DNA from: CAWKKW01 sp963850345
GTDB taxonomy: Bacteria; Acidobacteriota; Terriglobia; Terriglobales; Acidobacteriaceae
Length of the DNA: 64,000 nt
NCBI GenBank assembly: GCA_963850345.1
Contig: CAWKKW010000002.1
Span: 806,001-870,000, forward strand
Direction: 5' to 3'
Under the pieces are notes generated by a model. It saw only the letters and a program-made list of their open reading frames with translations. It was not told the origin of the DNA and did not search any database. Each line of letters begins with the position of its first letter. Positions within the stretch are counted from its first letter, which is position 1. Shown here piece after piece: positions 53,067-63,167 of the stretch. The translations under genes were made by a program, and so were the position numbers.

Positions 53067-54179
53067 TCAATGGCGGGCAGACTCTTCGATCCAGTACTCG
53101 CTGCGAGCGCGCAAGACCAGCTCAGGGCGATCCTTGATGGAAACATGCAGCGCATGCAATCCGGGCGTATTCGAGGTTGGGCGGAAGCTCAGCGCGTAGT
53201 AGTTTGGCACGTCATTGGAGACAGCGATCAGGGCAGCCCGCAACTCCTTCTCGGTGCGAAATCGAAAGAATTCGCCGCCGGCAAGCTGGGCAATCGACTC
53301 CGCCGTATTGGTGCGCAGGGCACTGCGCGCCGCTAAGAACGCCATGGTAGCGAGGCGAATTGGCGGAGCCAGATCGCTGATGCAGTCGAGGACCTGCCGG
53401 CTGTAGTGGCCCTCATACTCCGCATCGGCACCGTCGCGGCTGAAGCACCCATGCGCAGGTCCCGGCTTATCGCTGCTCACCTTCGACCCCTCGTGGGAAA
53501 CAGCCGCCCGCGTGCTCGAAAAGGCGAAGCTGTACATGGCCGTGTTGGTATCGCTGATCAACCGCAGCGCGTCCGTGAGGGTGGTCGCGCTGCCCTGGTC
53601 GATGGTTTCGCTGAACAGGAGAATAGCGCGCCGGTATTGCGGCGGCTGCGCCCTTAGCTGCTCCACGGCGAAGGCCACGCTATCGAGAATCGCCGCACCG
53701 TTGTCGCCGGCCTGCAATCCTGCAAGCTGCGCCGACGCCCGCGAAGTCGCATCGGTAAAGGGCAGCAGCAGATGCGGCCTGCTGTCGAAACCGACGACCG
53801 CCACACGATGATCAACGCCGCCGATCAGAGCGTCGAGAATCGCATCCAGCCGCCCGTAGTCCTGCAGGTGACCTGCTCCTGCGCCACCCGTCTCTACCAC
53901 CACGGCGAGTGCAATCGGCTCTGTGTCTGTGTCCTCATCGAGGGCCAACTGTTGTGGCACGCCATCGTCGGTGAGTAGAAAGTCTTCTGGCTTCAGCGCA
54001 AATACGCGCTCCCCGTGCTTGGTCTTCACCAGCGCCGGCACCCGCACCAGTGTTGATTGCACTGTGAGGGTGGGTTGCTGTTCCATTTGCGCAGGCTGGT
54101 GGGGCGCGTCGGGCTGCTGCGCAGTGATGAGCGGCGCTGCAAGACAGAACAGAAGGATGACATTCGCCGAAAGTCTCAT
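53067..54179 (-). CDS. VWFA-related secreted protein (acidobacterial type)
   Basis: A 370-residue protein of the VWFA-related acidobacterial domain family. It has a signal peptide (VILLFCLAAPLITAQQ), an N-terminal beta part (VFALKPEDFLLTDDGVPQQLAL), and a VWA domain with the degenerate MIDAS strand IALAVVVETGG (normally DxSxS) and FTDATSRASAQL; the metal site looks incomplete. Widespread in Acidobacteriota, function unknown, outside the cytoplasm. It lies 89 bases upstream of the GH74 gene's 3' end, same strand. Confidence 0.85.
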   Translation of the reverse strand: MRLSANVILLFCLAAPLITAQQPDAPHQPAQMEQQPTLTVQSTLVRVPALVKTKHGERVFALKPEDFLLTDDGVPQQLALDEDTDTEPIALAVVVETGGAGAGHLQDYGRLDAILDALIGGVDHRVAVVGFDSRPHLLLPFTDATSRASAQLAGLQAGDNGAAILDSVAFAVEQLRAQPPQYRRAILLFSETIDQGSATTLTDALRLISDTNTAMYSFAFSSTRAAVSHEGSKVSSDKPGPAHGCFSRDGADAEYEGHYSRQVLDCISDLAPPIRLATMAFLAARSALRTNTAESIAQLAGGEFFRFRTEKELRAALIAVSNDVPNYYALSFRPTSNTPGLHALHVSIKDRPELVLRARSEYWIEESARH

Positions 54180-54268
54180 GGCCCTTCAGGCCATTGTAAG
54201 CTCGACGCTTCTACGGTGAAATCCGCTCCAGTCGCGCCTCGCGCCAGCCTCGATTCGGCGGAGAATGT

Positions 54269-56989
54269 CTACGGAGCCACGTCGCGATACACGATGCCTC
54301 GCGAAGCCGTGCCCAGGTAGAGCCGACCAAACACCTTCGGGTCACCTGCCATGACTCGGATGACGCCGTACTGATGCTGCGGATCGTCAATCTGCGTCCA
54401 GCTCGCGCCGTCATCGGTGGACTGGAAGATGCCGGGAACTCCCGCAACCTGCCCATACACGTAGAGCGTGGTCCATTGCGATCCCGGAGCAGCCGCACCT
54501 TCCGCGAATGCCCAGGCTGCATCCACTCCACTCATCGAGACAAATGCGCTGCCGCTGCTCGCGCGATAGAGCCCGCTTGACGACGTCAACCAGAGATTTT
54601 CTTTGCCGCTCGTCGACGCGCTCAGCACTCCACCCGCGGCCAGCGAACTCTGAGAGACCGCGAAAGACAATCCGCCATCGACACTGGTGAGCAACTCGCC
54701 CCTCGCCGCGTCGTAGATGTAAAACGTCTTCGCATCAACGCGGTCAGCGACAACCGCCTGCTGCGCGGGTGCGCCGGTCGATGCCGTCCACGTCGCTCCC
54801 ACATCGGCCGACCATGAAGTGGGCCCATCTCCCGGCGACCACACCAGCCTTGCACCATCCGCCGAAATCGCGATGGAACCCCCGCCGTCCTTTGTGACTG
54901 GATTGCTTGCGAACGCCGACCACGTCACGCCCCCGTCTGCGGACCAGGCGCCGAACTGCGTGCTCGTTCCATCCGAACCCGTTCGCGCGCCCTGCGTTCC
55001 CACGCGCACCACCTTCAACGGCGAGGCGGCTGCGAAATCCAGCCCCGTGCCGTTGGTGAAGATAGGACCGCTGCTCATGCCCGATGCCGGCGAAGTGTCC
55101 AATGTCAGGTGCGCAAATCCACCAATGTCGTAGAGTCCGCTCAACAACTGGGCCGGCCCACTCGGAGGCGCAATCAGCGCGGCTACCACGGTCTCTTCGA
55201 TCCCCTTCGCGCCGACTGTCCATTCCGACAGGCCGCCATGGTCCGAGTCCTTGAGGTTGCTGGTGGTCCAAACCGTCTGGCCGGTTCCATAGACCACATG
55301 ATTGGAATCGAACGGATCGATCTGGATTGACCCGATCCAATTTCCGGCGCCTGCCTTGGTCTGCCCGAATAAAAGCCACGGTGACAGTGACACATCACGG
55401 TTCGCACCCACCGTGTTGATGGAATACCACGAATCTCCGCCATCTACGCTTCGATAGAGATCATCGGCCACCGGAGAATACTGGTCGATGGTCGAAGCCA
55501 TCAGCACGCCCGGAGCCTGCGGATCGACGGCGACCGCAGCCCATCCACCTTTGTAGCCAGCGGGCCGCTGTGGTGTGATGTCCTTCCACTTGCCAACGCT
55601 CGACCCAAACGGAGGCGTGTATTTCCAGATGCCGCCGCCGTTCATCGCGTCCGGACCTGCCTGATCTCCATACGAGAGGTACAGGTTGCCGTCTGGCCCG
55701 AAGACGCCGTGGCTCACACAGAGTCCCTGCGGGGCGCCTGGAACGATGGCCCACGTTTCGCCCGCATCATGGCTGACATACAGCGAATCCGAATTGCACG
55801 CTTGGCCAGTCGATGACACACCTGCATAGATGGTCTGTGTGGCGCTTCCTGCCGACCCGCTGCCGGCCACAAAGTCGACGAACACCACGCCCACACCGCT
55901 GCTCGCTGTGACGGGAAAGCTGCTCACCTGGGCCCAGTTTCCGCCGTAATCCTTACTGACCCAAAGGCCATTTAAACGCGAGCCGAAGTACACGATGCTG
56001 CCCTCATTGGGATCGACGGCCAGTCGCTCGCCGGCATACCGTCCTGCATCGTTGGCGCCCATCTTGATGGGCATGGGTACGGTCTTGAATGTGGTGCCCT
56101 GGTCGGTAGAAACCAGCATCGCTCCGTTGCTTCCCCACGACTCGGCGTACGTTCCCGCGGCAAGGTACAGCCGCTGCGGATCTGATGGATCGACACCAAT
56201 GCTTTCAATCCCCATCAGGTTCGATTGCGCCCGCGTCACCCAGTCGGTGAGTGGAATCCATTGTTGCATCCTCGAATCCCAGCGGTATGCGCCGCCGATA
56301 TCAGTCCGCGCATACATCAGGCCCGCCTGAGCCGTATGCATTACCATGCCGGTTACGAACCCACCGCCTACGATCTGTGCCTGCTTCCATTGATAGCTTG
56401 GCGCAGAGGGCGGCTGCGCGTCTACATTCAGCACGACTGAGGCCGTGGCGCTGGTGTAATCCGCCTGATCGACCGGCGTGAATGTAACGGTGAGGGTTTG
56501 TTGTCCCGCCGTCATGAGTACGGTTCCCAGTGCGGGAGAATATGCATAGCTGCCCGCGATGAGCGCACCGGAGGCCGGAGCAGTCGCGGTTGCATTCAAT
56601 TGAACGGCACTCAACGTGGTGCCCACCGACACCTCAACAGGAACGGTCCAGCTTAATACCGGCTTCGCGGCCTTCACGATCAATTTCACTTGTTCGGTTG
56701 CTGGACTATACAGCGTCGCATCCCGCGGAACAAAATCCACTACTAACGTTTGCACTCCGGCACTCAGGAGGGTTCCTGCTCCAGGATGATACAGGAACGT
56801 GCCCGGTATCGAAGATGTCGCGTTAAGCTGCGCCGAACTGAGCATCGTGCCAAACGCAATCGGCTCCGGTTGTGACCAACGTATCGTGGCGGCTGCGGGC
56901 CCTGGCGTGCTATTCCCCTGACCGCCGCATCCGAATGTGGCCAATCCTGTAAGCACCGCGATCACAATCGCACCCAGCCCAGTTCGCAT
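54269..56989 (-). CDS. GH74 xyloglucanase-like lipoprotein with Ig-like domains
   Basis: A 906-residue secreted lipoprotein (lipobox LATFGC, cysteine near residue 21). Residues about 30-195 hold two or more Ig-like/MBG-type repeats (FGTMLSSAQLNATS, then ALGTVLMTAGQQTLTVTFTP). From residue about 205 there is a GH74 seven-bladed double propeller: MYARTDIGGAYRWD (general base Asp), LGIESIGVDPSDPQRLYLAAGT-type BNR repeats, LWVSKDYGGNW, and SGLYDIGGFAH (second catalytic Asp). GH74 enzymes cleave xyloglucan. Both catalytic aspartates are visible. N-terminal repeats probably anchor it at the surface. Confidence 0.9.
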   Translation of the reverse strand: MRTGLGAIVIAVLTGLATFGCGGQGNSTPGPAAATIRWSQPEPIAFGTMLSSAQLNATSSIPGTFLYHPGAGTLLSAGVQTLVVDFVPRDATLYSPATEQVKLIVKAAKPVLSWTVPVEVSVGTTLSAVQLNATATAPASGALIAGSYAYSPALGTVLMTAGQQTLTVTFTPVDQADYTSATASVVLNVDAQPPSAPSYQWKQAQIVGGGFVTGMVMHTAQAGLMYARTDIGGAYRWDSRMQQWIPLTDWVTRAQSNLMGIESIGVDPSDPQRLYLAAGTYAESWGSNGAMLVSTDQGTTFKTVPMPIKMGANDAGRYAGERLAVDPNEGSIVYFGSRLNGLWVSKDYGGNWAQVSSFPVTASSGVGVVFVDFVAGSGSAGSATQTIYAGVSSTGQACNSDSLYVSHDAGETWAIVPGAPQGLCVSHGVFGPDGNLYLSYGDQAGPDAMNGGGIWKYTPPFGSSVGKWKDITPQRPAGYKGGWAAVAVDPQAPGVLMASTIDQYSPVADDLYRSVDGGDSWYSINTVGANRDVSLSPWLLFGQTKAGAGNWIGSIQIDPFDSNHVVYGTGQTVWTTSNLKDSDHGGLSEWTVGAKGIEETVVAALIAPPSGPAQLLSGLYDIGGFAHLTLDTSPASGMSSGPIFTNGTGLDFAAASPLKVVRVGTQGARTGSDGTSTQFGAWSADGGVTWSAFASNPVTKDGGGSIAISADGARLVWSPGDGPTSWSADVGATWTASTGAPAQQAVVADRVDAKTFYIYDAARGELLTSVDGGLSFAVSQSSLAAGGVLSASTSGKENLWLTSSSGLYRASSGSAFVSMSGVDAAWAFAEGAAAPGSQWTTLYVYGQVAGVPGIFQSTDDGASWTQIDDPQHQYGVIRVMAGDPKVFGRLYLGTASRGIVYRDVAP

Positions 56990-57178
56990 CGATCCTCAAT
57001 TTCATCAATGAAGCACAACGCACATCGTGCAGTTCCCGGGCTGGCACACGCATGTGCTCAAATCCCGCTAATCGCAACTGCCACAGTAGCTTGATGTTTG
57101 GATTTATTTTGCCGCTCCGCAGGGTTTTGTAGCAATCCCACGAAGAGGGGTAGCTGCCCACGCCGCGCGATCTGGCCC

Positions 57179-57212
57179 AAAACAAAACTGCCATTCCCGA
57201 ATGGAATGGCAG
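57179..57212 (-). terminator. Rho-independent terminator after the symporter/small-membrane-protein unit
   Basis: CTGCCATTCC (57188-57197) pairs perfectly with GGAATGGCAG (57203-57212) around a 5-base loop. On the minus strand the stem is followed by TTTTGTTTTGG, a good U-tract. It lies 28 bases behind the stop of the small membrane protein. Confidence 0.85.
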
Positions 57213-57239
57213 ACATTGCAATTTGTTTTTTTGCGGGAA

Positions 57240-57497
57240 TCAGTGCCCATGGCCATGACCGAGCGGACGCGTCGTTCCCTCGGTGACTGCAGGCGGCGGC
57301 TTCTTCTGCCCACGCCTGCCGAGCATAAACATCGTGATCCCAAAGACCAGCATTACGATGCCCCAGTCCAGATTGATGTTCACTCCGGCCGACTTCTCAT
57401 ACATGGCGCTGCCGCGCGTGAGCAATCCCTGCACTGTGAGAATTGCGCCCACGAGCGTAAACATCAGCCCCATCGGAATGCGAAGATCCAAATTCAT
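57240..57497 (-). CDS. Small two-helix membrane protein
   Basis: An 85-residue protein with two membrane helices (IPMGLMFTLVGAILTVQGLL, then INLDWGIVMLVFGITMFMLG) and a short basic/His-rich C-terminal tail GHGHGH. No known enzyme motif. It follows the broken symporter gene by 90 bases on the same strand; small membrane partners of sodium/solute symporters are known, so an accessory role is a guess. A strong terminator follows. The start ATG at 57497 is the only reasonable one. Confidence 0.7.
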   Translation of the reverse strand: MNLDLRIPMGLMFTLVGAILTVQGLLTRGSAMYEKSAGVNINLDWGIVMLVFGITMFMLGRRGQKKPPPAVTEGTTRPLGHGHGH

Positions 57498-57587
57498 TTC
57501 AAGTCCCTTTCCCGTCCGCTGCTGCCCGATTCTCAGTCACGAAGTAGGCGCTCTGCTGCGTCTTGAAACGTGACGCCCCGTTACGCG

Positions 57588-59401
57588 TTACCGAAAAATT
57601 ACATTCAGCGCTACCAGCAATACGATGAGCCCAACCGCCAACGTCGATGGCCGAGCCCACCACTGCATGGTGTGCTCCACCGGCTTCGGCGTCAGCGAAT
57701 AGACCAGGCCGACCAGTTCCTTCTCTGGCCGCGGCTTGGTCAAAAGGCTCACGACCACCGTGACAACGAAGTTCACGCTGAACGCCCAGATCGCCGTCCA
57801 GAAATTCATGGCCATGTCGCTTGGATAGTGATGCACCACCGCGATCCACCCGCCGTGCAGCCCGATGTGCCCGTTGGTCGGCAGGGTCAAACCGTGATGC
57901 AGAATCGCTGCCAGAGTGCCACTCACCAGTCCTGTGAATGCGCCATGCCCCGTACTCCGCTTCCAGAACATGCCCAGCAGGAAGGTCGCAAACAGCGGCG
58001 CGTTCACAAAGCTGAAGACCAGTTGCAGCGTATCCATGATGTTGTTGAAGGAGGTCGCCGCATAGGCTGCGGCGATCGAAAGTAAGATGCCCCCAACCGT
58101 CGCCCACCTCCCCATGGCGAGGTAGTGCCGGTCGCTGGCTCCTTTATGGATATACGACTGATACAAATCGTAGGTCCAGACCGTATTGAATGCAGTCACG
58201 TTGCCCGCCATCCCTGACATGAAACTCGCCAGAAGTGCGGTCAGCCCAAGACCCAGAATGCCGGTCGGGAAATAGTGCAGCAGCATGTTGGGAATCGCAA
58301 GGTCGTAATCGAGCAGCGCCTTGCCGGTGGTGTCTCGCAGGATCTTGCCGCTCACCGGATCGACCTTCGCCGGAATGAGTCCTTTGCCCTCCGCTACCGC
58401 AACCTGGGCCGTCTGTCCCATACCTGCGGCAGTGGTCAGCGTGGTCCCATGCTGCGCCGTACTTACTGTGCCGATCGCAATCAGACCCGGCAGAATGACC
58501 AGGAAAGGGAAGAACATCTTCGGTATAGCAGCGATCAGAGGAACTCGCCGCGCATTCTCCTCGGAGTCGGTCGCCATCGCGGTCTGAATCACCAGGAAAT
58601 CGGTGCACCAGTACCCGAAGCTCAGCACGAAGCCCAGCCCCATCGCCAGCCCAAACCACTCCACCCCCAGCGGATTGGTCTGCGGGTTCGTCATTCCTTG
58701 CCACGAATGCGTGTACGCAGTTGGCAGGGTCGCCTTCAGCCCATTCCAGCCGCCCACGTTCTTCAACCCGATCCACACCAGCGGCAAAAATCCCGCCACG
58801 ATCAGGAAGAACTGCAGCACCTCGTTATAGATCGCGCTGGTCAGTCCGCCGAGAAAGATGTAGCCCAGCACAATGACGCGCCGAGATCAGGATGGCGAAG
58901 TGGAAGATCCAACCCAGCGGCAAGCCCAGACTGCAGGAACAGGGAATCGAAGACGTGCAGGGTCTGGATCAGCCGAGCCATCGCATACATCGAGATGCCC
59001 GAAGAAAAAACCGTCATCACAGCGAACGAGCAGGCATTGTAGGCGCGTGTCTTCTCGTCAAATCGCAGTCGCAGGAACTCCGGCACCGAACGCGCCTTTG
59101 ATCCGTAGTAGAACGGCATCATGAACACGCCGACGAAGATCATCGCGGGGATTGCGCCGATCCAGTAGAAGTGGCTGGTGGCGATTCCGTACTTCGCGCC
59201 GGATGCCCCCATGCCGATGACTTCTTGCGCGCCCAGGTTGGCAGAGATGAAGGCCAGCCCACAGATCCAGGCCGGCAGCGCACGCCCCGCCTGGAAAAAG
59301 TCTTTGCTCGTCTTCATGTAGCGCTTCAGGGCAAATCCAATGCCCAGCACGAACACGAAGTACAACAGCATGATCAGCCAATCGATATATGTCAGATTCA
59401 C
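57588..59401 (-). pseudogene. Sodium/solute symporter (SSS) gene broken by two frameshifts
   Basis: Two parts of one SSS-family transporter. The N-terminal 165 residues (MNLTYIDWLIMLLYFVFVLGIGF, then ANLGAQEVIGMGASGAKYG, then ARLIQTLHVFDSLFLQSG) and the C-terminal 427 (YIFLGGLTSAIYNEVLQFFLIV onward, through SIAAAYAATSFNNIMDTLQLVF) are in different frames. Between them (58920-58876) a third frame reads PLGWIFHFAILISA, the missing helix. The minus strand appears to carry one extra base near 58921 and another near 58878; removing both would give one protein of about 600 residues with the family's usual length. Either a pseudogene or two errors in the sequence. Likely substrate sugar or organic acid. 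Confidence 0.85.
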
Positions 59402-59819
59402 GGTGCTTGTCTGGTCTTCCTTCCTCGAAGATCTCTCGCCGTCGCAGGCCTTAGTGCTAGTGCCTTCGGTGCCGGCTCCACTACAGGAAACTCTGCAAAC
59501 TTACACCCTTCAGCCATGTTCTGGCCTCATCAAACCATGCTCCCCGTTGCGGACAGCAGAGGAGTAGAAGGTGTAACGATCGGTCGCGGCCATCGGCCTG
59601 CCCCTCACCCGTTCTCCTGCGCGGCACGCCAGGCAGCAGATCACTGGAAAACATGTAAATTTCTGCTGCTCAATGTACGCGTTTTCATCGCCACCGTCCA
59701 GCGCGACCTGAACGCTCGCTGGTCCGTTGATTCTTCGGGTGCCAAGTTTCGGGAATGTTTCCGCCTCTCTCAAGCGCCGACTCGTTTAGATGGCTGTGAC
59801 TTCCTCTACAATTCAGACC
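59402..59819. other. 418-base divergent gap between symporter and DUF3311-like gene
   Basis: No gene or clear hairpin is visible. It is the shared upstream region of the symporter gene (minus) and the DUF3311-like gene (plus). Confidence 0.45.
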
Positions 59820-60020
59820 ATGCCTGCCCGCACCACTCGCACCCGTGCCGCCTGGAACTGGCTCCTGGTACTGCCAGCCCTCGGCCTGGCGTTCCCGCCG
59901 TTGTATGCCCGGGCAGAACCTAACCTGCTCGGCTTTCCTTTCTTCTACTGGTACCAGTTCGCGTGGGTCATCGGCAGCGCGGTGATCACGGCCGTTGTCT
60001 ACTTCAAGACCAGGGAGTGA
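59820..60020 (+). CDS. DUF3311-like small membrane protein
   Basis: A 66-residue protein with two membrane helices (WLLVLPALGLAFPPLYA and FYWYQFAWVIGSAVITAVVYF). DUF3311 proteins have the pattern PFFYWYQ..W.I and usually precede a sodium/solute symporter of the SSS family in one operon, as an accessory. Here it lies upstream of the broken symporter but in the opposite direction. ATG 59820 gives the family start; ATG 59790 would add ten residues. No good ribosome-binding site at either. Confidence 0.75.
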   Translation: MPARTTRTRAAWNWLLVLPALGLAFPPLYARAEPNLLGFPFFYWYQFAWVIGSAVITAVVYFKTRE

Positions 60021-60435
60021 GGGCGCCGCGGGAACCACAGCCTGCCCTGTACTCATTGGCGCGAGTTCCTCGGCCTTTGGAAGCATTGGTAATTTTGGCC
60101 GGAATGGCCACCTGCGATTTCCGCCACCGCCCTGCTACGATGTCGCAATCCTCCTCCGCAGCTCGGCTTTCTCACAGGACAAATGCGCTCGGTAAAGACA
60201 GCCGACGACCACCTGGCGTGACGCCCCCGGCCTACAAATCAAAGCTTGCAGCAAGACGATTGAGCGTCGCGCGTTAGATGCTGATTCTCTTCAAGGCCAA
60301 CGATGCCATCAGGCGGGCACACAGGGTAATTTGACATTCTGCGTTCGATTATCAGAGGCTCCTAAGAATTGCACGCAGATCGAAACAGTCTGTTGTTGAA
60401 ACTCCCATCTCCTCGCGACAAGGAAACCTCTCTTC
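60021..60435. other. 415-base stretch without a recognisable gene
   Basis: I see no reading frame with family resemblance or a good ribosome-binding site. A TTGACA hexamer occurs around 60331 but no -10 at the right distance follows. Confidence 0.4.
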
Positions 60436-61350
60436 ATGAAGAAGTCGTTGCTCCTAGCAGTGATTTGCTTTCCCGCGCTCGCGTTTGGCGAGAACGCGCA
60501 GCCTTCCGCCTCCTTCCCGCAAGATCTGCACGTCACGGGTGCTCCTCCCATGCTCGGCATCCATTGGTCTCGTGATTTCCACCCCGCCAGCCGGCAGCAA
60601 CCTTTGCGCACCCGCAGCCCGCTCATGACCAACCACGGCGGCAAGATCATACCCTCTGCTACGATCAAAGCGATCTTCTGGGGCACCAGCTGGGGCGGCT
60701 ACTCGGGTGACAAGATCACCGGTATGGACTCCTGGTACACCGGTTTCAGCGCCTCCAACTATGCCAAGACCTCCGATGAATACACCGGAAGCAACGGCTC
60801 TGTCGGCGCCACGAGCAACTATTTAGGATCCGTGATCGATGCGTCGGCGTCCACCGGCGGCGGCAATACCACTGCAATTCTCAACGAAGTTTGCAAGGTC
60901 ATCACGCACCCTGATCCCAGCGGCAACGGCTACTACGCGGTCTACACTGACACGCCCCGCGGCAATGCCGGTTACTGCGCCTGGCACAGCTACGGTACCT
61001 GCGCCGGTACGCCCGTCCAGTTCGCCTACTTCTTTAAACTCGATGGCGACCCGGGCTGCGATCCTTCTGACACCTCCGGCAAACATTCTCAGGGCTTGGC
61101 CGCGATCGCTAACGTCAGCGGACACGAACTCTCCGAAGCCCGCACCGATCCTGCCAACCCGGGAGCCTGGTACGACTCTTCCGGTAATGAAAATGGCGAC
61201 AAGTGCGGCTGGACCTTCAATGTCCCGTACGTGACCTTCAGCAACGGAACCCAGTGGAAGATTCAAGGCGAGTGGTCTAACAACGCCTACACCTCGGGCA
61301 CTGGTTATCCCAACAGCTCCGGCCAGAGGGGCTGCCTGGACGGCCACTGA
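60436..61350 (+). CDS. EXORDIUM-like secreted protein with HExxxExxxxP motif
   Basis: A 304-residue secreted protein: signal peptide (KKSLLLAVICFPALAFGE), AIFWGTSWGGYSGDKI, GYCAWHSYG, and GHELSEARTDPANPGAWYD followed by GDKCGWTF. The blocks resemble the phosphate-induced protein/EXORDIUM family of plants and its bacterial relatives. HELSEARTDP has the spacing HExxxExxxxP, like a metal-hydrolase motif, but no metallopeptidase family fits otherwise. Function unknown; export to the periplasm or outside is the only safe statement. Confidence 0.65.
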   Translation: MKKSLLLAVICFPALAFGENAQPSASFPQDLHVTGAPPMLGIHWSRDFHPASRQQPLRTRSPLMTNHGGKIIPSATIKAIFWGTSWGGYSGDKITGMDSWYTGFSASNYAKTSDEYTGSNGSVGATSNYLGSVIDASASTGGGNTTAILNEVCKVITHPDPSGNGYYAVYTDTPRGNAGYCAWHSYGTCAGTPVQFAYFFKLDGDPGCDPSDTSGKHSQGLAAIANVSGHELSEARTDPANPGAWYDSSGNENGDKCGWTFNVPYVTFSNGTQWKIQGEWSNNAYTSGTGYPNSSGQRGCLDGH

Positions 61351-61441
61351 GACGCAGTTTGCTCCTGACCCCAGTCCGGGGCGGCCATCAAGATCCATAT
61401 GACCGCCCCGGATGGGCAATGTTACTCACACAGCAGTGTGT

Positions 61442-63103
61442 TTAGTGGATAAGATTGAGCGTGTCCTGCGTGACCGTGTCGAAGGTCGTGATCGACTTGG
61501 AATTGGCTTCGAAGGCCCGCTGGGCCACGATCAGGTTTGAAAATTCTGTTGAGATATCGACGTTCGATCCCTCCAAAGCATCTCCCTGCAGCGTGCCCCG
61601 CCCCCCTGAACTGGCCACCCCGGCAGTTGCCGCTCCAGAAGCCAGCGTAGTCTCGTAGTTGTTGCTGCCCACCCGCATCAAGCCCTGCTGATTCGTAACC
61701 GTTGCGATGGCAATCTGGCCGATTGCCGAAGTTTGGCCGTTGTCGAACTTGGCGGCGATCACGCCATTGGAGTCGATGGCGAATCCGGAATACTTTCCGC
61801 CGGTGTAGCCATCCTGTCTGGCCGACGCAATGCCCGAAGCGGTTGCGGAGGCGATCTGACTGATGAGTGGTTTTTGATTCGAATCGAACAGGTTCCAGTT
61901 GAACGACAGATCGCTAGCCCCATCGGCCAGTCCTGCGAAGCTGATGCCCTGCAGATTGCCCGACGGCGCACTAAGATTGCCGCTGCTGTCAAACACCAGG
62001 CTTCCAGTCGTCTTCGAGGCCGCGCCGGTGTAATCGCCCGCCGGCAGCGTGATGCTGTACTCCCAGGTATTCTGCGCCGTGCTGTCCTTGGTGAAGGTAA
62101 TGGTCGCGTTGTGACTCTTACCCAAGGAGTCATAGACCTGCATGGTTTGCGCGGTCGCTCCGCCGGACACTCCATTCTGCACTGCGCTGTTGAACGTGGT
62201 GCTGATACCACCGTTCAACGCGGTGATATCGACGGGCGCGAGCACGAGCGCAGTGGCTCCATCGGCGAAGGTGAATCCCGCTGCCTGCGCTGCGGTCACT
62301 GTGTGCGCGTTCTGTACACCTGTACTGCCGTCAAAGGTCACTGTGCCGGTCTCACCCGTGCCGCCGGTTGCTCCGGGCACACTCACGCTGTAGGACCACA
62401 CTGCGTCGGTCTTCGCAGCGGCCGGCGGGCTGGCGACCGCGGCGGTCGTGTTCGTGAAAGTGATGTTGGCCGAGTGGCTCACGCCCTTGGAGTCGTAGAT
62501 CTGAATCGTCTGGGTGGCCGTCGTGTTCACCGGAGCGCTCAAGGCCAGTGTTCCTCCGAACGAAACTGCACTCGTAGCGACTGAGGGCTTGGCTCCAGCA
62601 TCGAGTGTGCCGGTGAGCGTCAACGTTCCAGTGGCTCGTGGTGCCTGTGCCTGGCCGATAGGCAGACTGAGCGGAACCAATGCGGAGTTGGTATTCACAA
62701 CGCCATTGGCGGCGGGATAGCCCATTAGCTGCAAGCCGCTCTGCGTGGTCAGGTTTCCGCTGCTGTCGGTAGTAAAGTTGCCGGCTCGCGTGAGCTGGTT
62801 CACTCCGGCATTCTGTACCAGGAAAAATCCTGTTCCGTTGATCGCGACATCGGTGTCGTTGGAGGTAGAGTTGATCCCCGCTCCGGTGAAGTTGGTCGAG
62901 GTGGAAGCCACCTGTGTTCCCGCGCCGAGTTGTAGAGGATCGCCCGATCCTGCCGTCCCCAACTGTTGATAAAAGAGATCGCTGAAACTCGTGCTCTGCG
63001 CCTTGAAGGCGGTCGTGTTCATGTTGGAAAGATTATTGGCGATAGTATTCAAGGCGGTTGAGTCAGCCTTGAGGCCGGTCAATGGAATGGAAAACGAGGG
63101 CAT
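61442..63103 (-). CDS. flgE: Flagellar hook protein FlgE
   Basis: A 553-residue hook subunit. The N-terminus SFSIPLTGLKADSTALNTIANNL is the flagellar rod/hook signature, the hook domain D1 (GTGFFLVQNAGVNQLTRAGNFTTD) follows, and the C-terminus VDISTEFSNLIVAQRAFEANSKSI is the FlgE/FlgF/FlgG C-terminal signature. The middle is Thr/Ala/Gly-rich, with two repeats of TQTIQIYDSKGVSHSANITFTN type. It is exported through the flagellar type III system. A GCCCTGGAGGAACC site precedes the ATG. Operon with flgD and fliK, minus strand. Confidence 0.96.
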   Translation of the reverse strand: MPSFSIPLTGLKADSTALNTIANNLSNMNTTAFKAQSTSFSDLFYQQLGTAGSGDPLQLGAGTQVASTSTNFTGAGINSTSNDTDVAINGTGFFLVQNAGVNQLTRAGNFTTDSSGNLTTQSGLQLMGYPAANGVVNTNSALVPLSLPIGQAQAPRATGTLTLTGTLDAGAKPSVATSAVSFGGTLALSAPVNTTATQTIQIYDSKGVSHSANITFTNTTAAVASPPAAAKTDAVWSYSVSVPGATGGTGETGTVTFDGSTGVQNAHTVTAAQAAGFTFADGATALVLAPVDITALNGGISTTFNSAVQNGVSGGATAQTMQVYDSLGKSHNATITFTKDSTAQNTWEYSITLPAGDYTGAASKTTGSLVFDSSGNLSAPSGNLQGISFAGLADGASDLSFNWNLFDSNQKPLISQIASATASGIASARQDGYTGGKYSGFAIDSNGVIAAKFDNGQTSAIGQIAIATVTNQQGLMRVGSNNYETTLASGAATAGVASSGGRGTLQGDALEGSNVDISTEFSNLIVAQRAFEANSKSITTFDTVTQDTLNLIH

Positions 63104-63167
63104 GGTTCCTCCAGGGCAGTTCGGTTAATAAACGTTGTCAGTTACATATGTGTGTTGGAGCTCGGCG

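Noticed and set aside
60331..60336. TTGACA as promoter -35 upstream of the EXORDIUM-like gene
   Set aside because: No acceptable -10 box 15-19 bases downstream.
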